64,000 nucleotides of DNA from Terfezia claveryi (lineage: Eukaryota > Ascomycota > Pezizomycetes > Pezizales > Pezizaceae): NCBI GenBank assembly GCA_015179025.1, contig WHUX01000004.1, positions 124,001 to 188,000 of the forward strand. The letters run 5' to 3'. The notes under the pieces are model-generated. The model made no database searches. It was not told the origin of the DNA and was given only the letters and a program-made list of their open reading frames with translations. Shown here in pieces: positions 54,478 to 64,000 of this stretch (positions are counted from its first letter, which is position 1; each line of letters opens with the position of its first letter). Position numbers and translations under genes: made by a program.

Positions 54478-57400
54478 ATGATGTTACGAAGCACTGGGCG
54501 TACCTCGACCCAACCGTCGCCGTCCTCCCAGGATCTAGCATTCTCCACTCCAACGGAAGCCAGGCGCTTGAACCCCACGCGATCCCTCCGACGCAAGGCT
54601 GAAGCCACCACACGTCCGCGGAGACTCTCGGCTCAGAAATCGTTAGCTGGCGCTGCATCTCCTACTGTCGTGACTATTCCAATGAGAGCGCTTGGGGCCG
54701 GCAGGAGGAGCTTGGATAGCCCAAACCAGCACCAGAGCTTCAGCGAAAGTGGCTCGAACCATACGGCTTCCGATTACGGCTTTCCACCAATGTCAGAACA
54801 CCTCTCCAGTAGGGAGAAGCAGCAAAACAAGCAGATGGAAGAGTTCGATACTATTGTTGTTCGCGGGAGGAACTCAATTGGAGTCATTGGGGGGAGAACA
54901 TTGCAATCAATATCACAGAACTCGTCTATAATACCTCCAGTTTCAGTTGGTGGAAAGAGAAGCAGTAGAAATAGTGCAATTGGAGGAAATAGTGGACGGT
55001 CTAGCAGAAATAGCAATGGGCGAAGTGTCGCCAGCGCCAATAGTTCACTAAGAGTTAAAACAAACGATGACTCAAAATGCTTTACAGGGAGTGCTACCGG
55101 GCATCTTGAAAGTCCTACCATAAGTAGCTCAAGGGATGCTGCTGGAATGAGCCAATTACTTCAACCTATACCTCAATATTCTCAAGCAGCCATCCCGACT
55201 GTGCCCTCTTCTAGTATGATGGAATATAACATGAGCGCACAGGAGAATTCAGTAAAAGAGTTCCCAAATGGCCTGCAAGAGGGCATTATGAAGGTGGAGT
55301 CCGAAAGCAATTCAACGCCACAATGGAGTGAAACAAAGACTAAGGTACCCCTCAATAAATAATGAGCCATCATTATACAGAAAGCTAATTATCTCATAAT
55401 TGCAGGCTGGGAAAGAAAGGAAACGACTGCCATTGGCCTGTATTGCTTGTCGTAGGAAAAAGATTCGATGTTCAGGGGAGAAACCAGCATGCCGGCACTG
55501 TCTGAGGTCTCGCGTGCCATGTGTTTACAAACAATCTGCAAGGAAAGTTGCACCAAGAACAGACTACATGGCTATGCTGGATCGACGGTTGAAGAAAATG
55601 GAGGAGAGATTAATAAAATGCATACCCAAAGATGAAGCTAGCGCGGTCGTTGCCGCTACAGGACGGTCAGTGCTCAAACCAACCGCCTCGGTGTACTCCA
55701 AAAAAAGGACAGTTGATGAGGCATTCGCCGGAAAGGAGCTTGATGAGTGGGCCAAAAGGCCATCAGCAAAGTATTCCAAGGGGAATAATGCAGAAAAGAA
55801 GACTACCATCCAAGATATTCAGGTGGATAGTGTTGATGATGGATCCAATGCATTACCGCCACTGGAGCTTCAAATTCATTTGGCGGAGGTCTACTTTGAG
55901 TATTTGTATGGCCAAGCATACTTCTTACTACATAAGCCATCATTCATGAGGCGGTTACGGTAAAGATGATTCAACATTTTCTTAATTGCACTGCTCAAGG
56001 CTAACTGAAGGCCCCGAACTAAAGGGAAGCCCAGGTACCACCAGTATTGGTTCTTTCCATGTGTGCTGTCTCAGCACGGTTTTCAAATGATCCAGCTGTT
56101 CGATATACCCCGCGTTACCAAGCGGGTAAGCAATTTGCCGCCGAAGCAAGCCGGCTTGTGTTAGACAGTTTCGACAACCCCAACATGACCATCCTCACCT
56201 CATTATTGCTTTTAGGTCTTCACGAATTTGGTGCGATGCAGGGAGGGAAAAGCTGGGCGTTTGGAGGGATGGCGACCAGAATGGCGTATGCCTTATCATT
56301 ACATAAAGAAGCTGAGGATTTGTTTCCAGGGAAAGCGAAAGATCAATTTGGTGAGAAGAATCCACCATATTTACAGAATATGAACAGGGAGTTACGCAGA
56401 CGTGTGATGTGGGCTTGTTTTACAATGGATCGGTTCAACTCTTCAGGAACAATGCGCCTTGGTATGATAATTGAATCAGACCTTGAGATTCAATTACCCA
56501 TGGTCGACGAGGACCTGAATCAAGGAGACAACAAAGTTACCGAACGCCTGGATGGAACAGTAGCGAGGGCGGATGAAAAGCAGGATCCACGTGAGAGCAT
56601 GGGGGTGGCTGCCTATATGATTCGGGTAATAGCCGTGTTTGGGCGCGTCAGCAAATACCTAAATTTAGTACGTTACCCTGAATTCAACCATCGAATCAAG
56701 AGTAATTAACAAGAATCATAGGGTGGGAAGGAGAAAGATAGTTCCCGGAGTGACCATAATTCCCAGTTCGCCAAACTGAATCAGCAGATTCTTGATTTCC
56801 TGAGACAACTTCCTGATAAGCTCCATTATACTGAACAGAATTTACAGAATCATGCAGAGCTTAATCTGGCGAATCAATTTTTATTCATCCACATCGCCTA
56901 CCACCATGTCCAATTATGTCTCCACCAATACGCCTTACCTTCAAGCCCGCAGGAGGAGAAGCCTCCACGGGGGGCGCAAGAGACACAATCCGCTCAGATT
57001 GCTGTAGATTCGGCAAATAGGATATCAGTGATGTTGGCGAAAGCCGCAGATAATGGGTATCGGCTCGTAGCACCTTTCATGGGCTATTGCGCCTTCACTT
57101 CGGCCAATGTGCATTTAATACGTGCCTTCTCCAAAGATAGGTCAATACATGAACCTGCAAAACAACATTTGAGTGTGAACATGAAGTACTTGGGACATAT
57201 GAAGCACTATTGGGGCCTATTCTCACACATCAATGAGACTATTCGTCAGCAGTACCGTGTTTACTTTGATGCCCTTACCGAAGGATCCCTCAGCCCTGGT
57301 AATACTCAGGTGTTACAGTATGGGGATTGGTTTAATAAATACCCAAAGGGGTCTTCTGCATCGACTTCTGACAGTGAATCAGATGATCAGGGACTGAAGA

Positions 57401-58242
57401 AGCCAACTGCACCTTCTTCGATACCCCGTTCTCCAGAAACTGCTGAAGGAGCCCTCAATTTCCGTCTAGATCTACTCACGGCAGAGGAGTACTTTGCAAG
57501 ATATGGAACCGCATCAAAAGCGAAGCCAGCATCATCCTCGATACCAAAATCAGCTGTGCAACGCTCCAACCCCGCAGGCCCTTTACTTCCTCGCCAGAAC
57601 CCACCACATCCATCCTTTAATTTTCCTTCGCATGTCTCATTACCTTCGGTACCAACTACCTCCCCCATCGCGCAATCAGTATCACCCGTTGAAAACCTTG
57701 GAGGAAAACTAGACCCACAACTTATGTGCACAATGCCCCCGCCCCCACGACAACCACAGCCCATGCTCAAGCCTCTTGAGACATTTGTGGCTTATGGTGA
57801 TCAACAGCACAGCCGAAGCTCGCATACGAGTATGTCCCACTACCAGACAGCTATATCGCCCCCTCCATCAATATCACCTACATACACCACGTTTGCTCCT
57901 CCACCAATGTTATCTCGCCCAGGGAACACCATCCCTGGGGATATGGCCCACAATATGACCCACCAACCACAGCAGAGTCCCACACACTTTATGTACTCGT
58001 ACTCACCCGTTACGGGGCCGCAAATGACTGGCCCGTCCCCGCCGACACGACTAAGTGCAGGAGGGATGTGGGGGTTTGACCAGCAGACAGCAGATGCGGC
58101 GATGTTAAATCCGTTTCACGACCAGACGGCATGGTTTATGCCGTTCAACCTAGATTCTTCTGGGTATGGTGGGCCGTCGATTGACGATGAGATTAGCATG
58201 AATGGGCACATCCATCACCATCTACATCAGCATCAGCATTAG
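54478..58242 (+). CDS. Zn2Cys6 fungal-specific transcription factor, 4 exons, 1194 aa
   Basis: Exons are 54478-55344, 55406-55959, 56025-56667 and 56722-58242. Introns are 61, 65 and 54 bp (GTACCC..TTGCAG, GTAAAG..CTAAAG, GTACGT..TCATAG) and the total is 1195 codons. A TAG in frame immediately before the ATG (54475-54477) fixes the start unless there is an upstream coding exon. The zinc cluster lies unusually far in, split from the N-terminus by intron 1: C301-X2-C304-X6-C311-X6-C318-X2-C321-X6-C328, preceded by KERKRLPLA. A linker coil follows (LDRRLKKMEERLIK). The fungal_trans domain spans exons 2-4 (YFEYLYGQAYFLLHKPSFMR, LHEFGAMQGGKSWAFGGMA, RRRVMWACFTMDRF). The N-terminal 289 residues and the C-terminal Pro/Ser/His-rich tail are disordered. 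It is a nuclear DNA-binding regulator with unknown targets. Confidence 0.87.
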
Positions 58243-61200
58243 ACCCCCAGCGAGAGCCAATGACAGAAGTGCGCAATCCATAGGCCATTTTGGGTACTTG
58301 TGCTCAAACCTTGGATCATCAGGGGATCAGGGGTTGGTGCAAGAGGGTAGAGGAAAGGAAATTTAGGCTGCTTTTGTGGCAGGGGTGGCTTTCTGCGGCC
58401 CATACATACAGGAGGAGATGAACTGGGGAGACGGGGAGACGGGGGTATAGGGTAGGGGTGGCAGAGGGGTTAGGATAAAGGTGATAAGGACTACATATAT
58501 ATATCTAACTTTGGGCGTTCGTGGCGTCGTCGGGGGTTTTAAGATGAGTTTCCGGGGGGGGGAGTTGGGTTGGGAAGAATTGATAGGAAGGAAGAGATGA
58601 GGTGGTGTGGTGGGTTGATGAGGGGTTATTTTGTATTTCTTTCATGTGGGGGGCCATTTATTCATTCCAACAACCCATTGTGATTCGACGGGTAACATTG
58701 CTTTGATAGACATTGTTCTGTGTCTCCGAGGCTACTACGCATATCCATTCATTCTATTTTTTTTTATTTTTTTTATTTCTCTTCAGTTTCATATCTTGTG
58801 CCATATATCTCATATGATCTTCCGCGCATTGAATGACATGTTAAGCACAGTCAAATTGATGCGTCGGCTAAAATTAATGATATTGGAGTATAGTGCATCT
58901 CACCTTGAAAGGAAAAATATCAAATATCAAGTATCGAATAGGAGTATTTACATACCCATCAACTACCAAGCTGCGGGCAACATCATCTCATCGCAATCTA
59001 TCCACACCCCCGGTAGGATGATGGCGGTCATCTCATTTTCTTTTTTCTTTCTAGGGGCGTTATTTCGGGCAGAGATGAGAGATGTGGAGTATGTGCTTCT
59101 ATTGGGTTGTTTTATGGTGTGCGCTAAATCAGGTGACCTTTTGTGCATTGGCTACTTGCATTAGCTTCGGATGTATCCTTGCTTGAGAGCTCATGGGGAT
59201 TAAACATTAGTGGGGAAGGGGGTAGGCGGAGAGCTGTTGGTTTTGGGAGACGTTAGTTTGGGGGGGGGGCGGAGATGGGCGCCTAAATGAGTAGCATTGG
59301 ACGTACTACGAGGGATTTTGGTCACGGCTGAAAGGGTCCCTGGTTACGAGCTGTGAGATGACTGATAGCAAGGCCTCTGAAACGCAAGAAACGCCACCGA
59401 TCCAAAGGTGGGGAGGGGAAAGAGGTGTGAGATGGATTTCTCACAGATGATGCAGGTTCAAATAAGGTGCAGATGAAAAAAAATATAGAATTTTGGAAAA
59501 GTTTCTTTGGAGAAGAAATATGATAGTTATGTTTTGTGGAGAATTGCGGGGGGTGTTACCCTCACATTATACAAGGTTCCATTAAGTTCCAAAACTATCA
59601 GATCAAATTATCACGAGGTTAACGTGAACTTAGATTTTTTTTTGAAAAGATGATATGAATTACGAGGATGCTTTGCCCTAACGCGTTTCAGGTTTGTGAT
59701 ATTAAAAATCTTGATATCTTCAACCGAAGCGATCCGCAATTGGGGAACAGAAAAATAAAGTAGTCGACTGCATTATGCATTCGAAATGAATATTAAACAA
59801 TAATCGTGGACGGTTTAAGGGGATGGAATGCATATTGTGGAACCGTACGCGTGGGTATCTCATCGATTGACTTCATTCTAATCATAGATCAGCCAGCAGC
59901 CTACTGATGAATAAGATTAACATTGTATGTAGCTTACGGGCCATATCAATGCAGTCCGCAGTTCCTGCCGGATAATTTATCCGTTTTGTAAATTCCGTGC
60001 GTTTAAACTAGTTGTAATCCACTTCGGACTCCGTATATCCATTCGGAAAACCATAAGACAAGCCCCTCAGTTCCAAACCCCTCCATTCAATAAATCTGGG
60101 GTAGATAATAACCATACCATTCAAGTTTCTTTTTATTTTTATTTTATTGCTTTTTGACAGTCACACACACACATACACACACACACACCCACACACACAA
60201 AAAAAAAAAAAAACACCCAGAATCGCAATCGTTGGGCTCCGTGCTTTGAACATGGGGCCAAATTTTGAAAGTTCCTCGAGCGATGGGTTTGCCGTTATGT
60301 TTTTTTGCTTTTCTTGTGTTCCCCACAAAAATACATAAGTAGGCAGCCCCTCGATGGGGTTTGTGTGTGAAATGCGAAAATGGGCTTTTTTTTTGTTTTA
60401 TTTCCTTTTTTTTTGTTTCAACCAGTGGACCCGCGGAGGTAGTAAGTGTAGGTTATGTTAGCCCAGGTAGGTGATGGGCTCCACATGTTCGCGGGCGATC
60501 ATAGCCAAATACAAATATCACTGCAGCTGACCTTTTTACACTTGACGTTTTGGACTTTGCCGTTTTGAAGCGAGGGGACATATGGAATTGATTCACCCGA
60601 TGGTTGGGTTACTAGTCTGGTAACTTGGTCAGCCTGGAAGTACCAGAACTGGTGATCATCGGTGCGATTTCGCGGGGATGGGGAGCAGGTGATGATCATA
60701 TGTGTGGGACGGTGTTACATATCTATTGTATTGTACTTGTACTGTATTGTACGGAAATGGAATGACTTCTCTGCATTACCTTCAAGTTGATTCATCCCAT
60801 CTATCACACGCCAGCCGGCAGTGGTCCAACATCAGCGCCTCCCTTCCTTCTTCATCACACGTTTCTACATTTACCTTAGGTACTCATGTATTATGTACAA
60901 CATTCCAAATCTCGCTGGGCCGCCCAGCCGGCCTTCTTGTTTGCACACACAACTCATGCACATTGCACATTGTAGCCCTAGCTATAGCCACCTTTCTTCC
61001 TTTTAGGCAGATAGCTCCCCGTAAGTATAGTTGTGCTTATCAATATATTCCGAACTTGCTTGATAGATTTTTTTTTGTTTCCCAGTCATGTGGATTAATC
61101 ATCCATCTCTAATGAAATGAAACAAATAAAAATCGAAACCATTAAAGGACAGTCGCTACCAAGTTTGGTGTTGGCCATTAAGAGTTACGGAAGCGACTGC

Positions 61201-64000
61201 CGCAAGGATTATGTAGATTCCGGGTACACCGGTCGACGGCATCGGGATATGGAAAACGTGCCACGAATTCAAATGCAAACTCTGCGTAAAAGCGGTAAGT
61301 GGGAACGGACAACGCAAAACGAAATTTCACAGAATCCTAGATAAGTGGGGGGGGAAAGGGGGGGTTTTAGTTGTTGTTCAACAACAATAACAACATGTGC
61401 AGTTCTGTAACAGGAAACCGGACTGTTGTTGTTTCCTAGATCATGATCATGATCTTATATGGACAACGAACATTTGGGGGTCCGTTGGGGGTTACTTTAT
61501 CATGGCAGTGCATGGGGGTTTCAACACTTAGTTTATAAAAGATAAATCCAGATGTTCTTTTAGAAATACCTGCATGGACATGGTCTCAATGTTCCGTTGT
61601 TATAGTTATTGCTCGCTTACACTTGTACCTATGCACCTGCCAGCCAGTCAAGGCAGTTTCAAGCATGGGGGGGACAGCCACATACGTTATGCAGATACCG
61701 GATGGATTGTAAAATGTGAACCTATAACTATCAATAAATCTCGATATCATACGTCCGAAAAGATTACTTCTGAAAGAAATTGGGGGGGGGGGGGTGTATG
61801 GGGGTTTTAGGCAGCTTGAGAAATCTTGAAACACTTGGTCATGAAGATCAGGAGTGAGATTCTCAGATTTGCTCAACAAATTGACGAAAAAGTGCCGACC
61901 GACGTACGAATAGAAAGTGTTCATTATTTTTGTCGATCATTCGGTCAGTTCTGGCAGAAGGTTGATATCATCACAATAGCTCCAGTGAACTAGATGTGCA
62001 ATGCGGAGTCACATATCGTAATGATAGGTACTTGGAAATACATCTTCTGGGTAATTCTAAGAGTCTACGTCAGGTGTACCAGGCATGACTCACTGCCGGG
62101 GCTTGCGGCCCCGTCTCCTTTGATAGCCACTGACGTGCAAAACTATACCTCAACCAATACCATCGATCATGAAGTGATGCAGAATCGCTCTCCAGCTGAG
62201 CGCCATTGTTCCTATTGAACAGACTACGTATACTCATCTCCATGGCTGGATCCGCTAGTCTAAATCAGCAATTTCCTACCAAATCATGGCCATACACTCA
62301 TAAACTAAATAAATATTGCCGCCTTAGGAAGTGGACTACATTAGGCACTTCAAATCGGGTATTAGTCCCTTCTAGGCAGTTCGCGAGGGCGGAGAGTTCC
62401 GTGGCAAAGAAGCTCCATATTTGTGATCTTAAAATAGAACCGCGAAATCTAGGACAAGCAATAATATTGATCGATGTGAGCGGCACAATCGCAATAATAC
62501 TACAGTAAAATAACTTTGCTGTGCAGCTGATTTAGCGAAGATTCGTTCAGTATATATTAACACGTGCACAATACGAGCAAGTGGGCGATCTTCTATGTCA
62601 ACTCTACTTCATTTAAACAGTCCGTCGGGTAATTCAATATGCTGATTGAAGCTATACAATCAGGTGTCTGACGGTCAGATCCCTACCAGATACCTAGCAG
62701 GTACCTTGTTATCAAGCTTACTGCTCGGCCAGCCGGCCGGGTTCAGGGCCCTGGGTGGTTGCATGGGCATCTCTGTCAAAAAATCTCTGGATCCTTTCAC
62801 CGCTGGATACCCGCATACCTATCCTCCTTCTCCATACAATCGCAATGGCGGAGATCACAACCATATGATCGGCTTACACCCTACACCCCCTCCTCCTCCC
62901 CGCGCCCCCCCCCGATTGCTGCATAGCTATCCATATTCGAGTAATCTTAGACGTCCATTCTGCAGGCCTTCTGCACGCCCGACAATAGGCGCACGCTACC
63001 GCGTTTCGGCGTATCGATTACCCCCGATAATACCCCCTAGTCAATCGCCCCTAAACCATCTTCCCGGGCCCACAAAGAGCACACATTCAGCTGAAAGCTG
63101 TCACTTAAGATGCGCAATATTCGCCTTTGGATACCTTGACGTCCAGATGCTAGTTTTAAAAGTGAAATAAGCCGGCCACAATGTAACGTCAAGTGAACGG
63201 TTTGTGAAGCCTGATGGGTATTATCGCAATATTAAAACGGTCGGATCGGCGGGAAGCGAAATTTGGTAAGTTACCTCAGCTTTTCGTACCCCATCGATGG
63301 ATGCGACGCTATAACCATGTTGAGAAATGTTATCAATCTAGATGATTCTTGCCCTTTCCTCTGGTGCCTCCCACTCTACATATGGATACGTTCTGCGATC
63401 CAATTGCATGATATTAACATAGCTAAAAATACCCTCTCTATTACACTGTAGGTAGCATCCAGCCACGAACGGTTTCAGCCCAACGCTGCCGTGACACCAA
63501 TTCCGAGGACAATTGTATTCCTAGAACTGAATCCCGATCACGATTTAGATTATGAAACCTTAATCATGTGCCGGAAATTGATCTCAGGGATGTAGAAAGC
63601 ATCACAATAGCTATAGGTAGTGATAAAGCAAAGAAATCCGTACTGTCGTCTTGGAGAGTCACGCGGTGGATACGAGCCGACCGATCGGCCGGAGCAAAGT
63701 CAGACAAGGTCTCGCGCAACCCAAAACCGAAGTCTTGAGCACGCCCATCCGATAAACACTCTGGGGATGTGTTGGATTCCCCGAAATTACCGCCACCGCC
63801 TCTCGGATCACGGCAGACGGAGCTCCAGGCAAGGACACGGAGCAGCTTGTAACTCGATACTTGATAATCGGCTGTGCATACAGTAGCCTTGAATGATGGA
63901 AAGGCAGTATCATGTGCGCTGTTGTAATTGATAGATGAGGCTACATGGCTCCACCTGTGCACTAGTCGAACTTCTCTGTGACAGGGCTTAGCACACCTTG
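58243..64000. other. 5.8-kb gene-poor region
   Basis: Beyond the 3' flank of the transcription factor gene I find no frame with a family signature. Frames at 58631-59164, 62646-63170 and 63564-63962 were considered and not accepted. A (CA)n and A-tract microsatellite lies at 60162-60213. Palindromic GATCATGATCATGATC occurs at about 61439-61455, and G10 at about 61783-61792. Confidence 0.45.
60162..60213. repeat. (CA)n microsatellite followed by A-tract
   Basis: Repeated CACA dinucleotides with single CAT and CCC interruptions, running into about 13 A. Confidence 0.9.

Noticed and set aside
58631..59164. 177-codon open frame beyond the second transcription factor gene
   Set aside because: Phe/Ile runs come from T-rich sequence. 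There is no domain, and it lies in a probable 3' flank.
62646..63170. 174-codon frame rich in Pro and Arg
   Set aside because: No ATG at its start, low-complexity Pro stretch from a C-rich tract, no splice or family support.
63564..63962. 132-codon minus-strand frame near the window end
   Set aside because: Possible, but no motif, no promoter context and overlapping frames of similar quality.

Overview
The window looks like nuclear DNA of a filamentous ascomycete. Short spliceosomal introns (about 48-110 bp, GT..AG, often with a CTAAC/CTGAC-type branch site) interrupt most genes, two genes encode fungal Zn2Cys6 regulators, and several proteins have clear fungal orthologues (Pam18/Tim14, Rlp24, m-AAA protease). 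Wide intergenic spaces full of simple repeats, together with low gene density, would fit a Pezizomycete such as a truffle or morel relative. That placement is a guess. No bacterial, organellar or CRISPR features were seen.

Layout. 1-1330: 3' exons of a DUF3602 (GRGGAGN-motif) protein. 3456-7802 (-): a 1448-aa protein of unknown function with a helical N-terminal half and a charged C-terminal half. 7803-12854: about 5 kb without a convincing gene. 12855-15199 (+): a three-exon MATH-BTB protein. 16610-17775 (-): a DUF1295 membrane protein. 19392-20142 (-): a four-exon, 196-aa coiled-coil membrane protein that I assembled from splice signals. 20928-21283: tandem repeats. 21486-24672 (-): a seven-exon Zn2Cys6 transcription factor. 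27546-29209 (+): an eight-exon alpha/beta hydrolase with 11-nt and 20-nt microexons. 29575-29981 (-): PAM18. 31010-31760 (+): RLP24, with only five coding bases in its first exon. 32307-35313 (+): a mitochondrial m-AAA protease subunit. 36560-42850 (-): a 2096-aa protein with three AT-hooks. 44107-45942 (-): a 611-aa protein of unknown function. 47647-48251: a 605-bp inverted-repeat element with a 6-bp target duplication. 48705-49020: an AT-rich gene relic. 49032-50190 (-): a multi-spanning membrane protein. 51848-51973: a broken heptad-repeat coiled-coil relic. 54478-58242 (+): a second Zn2Cys6 regulator. 58243-64000: gene-poor.

The genes do not form a pathway cluster. The nearest thing to a functional neighbourhood is mitochondrial: PAM18 (import motor) and the m-AAA protease (inner-membrane quality control) flank the ribosome-biogenesis factor RLP24. 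PAM18 and RLP24 are divergent and share a promoter region of about 1 kb. RLP24 and the protease gene lie head to tail.

The most unusual items are the inverted-repeat element, the small spliced coiled-coil membrane gene, the microexons, and two decayed coding relics. I did not find a convincing new multi-gene system. All exon models come from reading splice signals and checking the frame by hand, with no transcript or database evidence.
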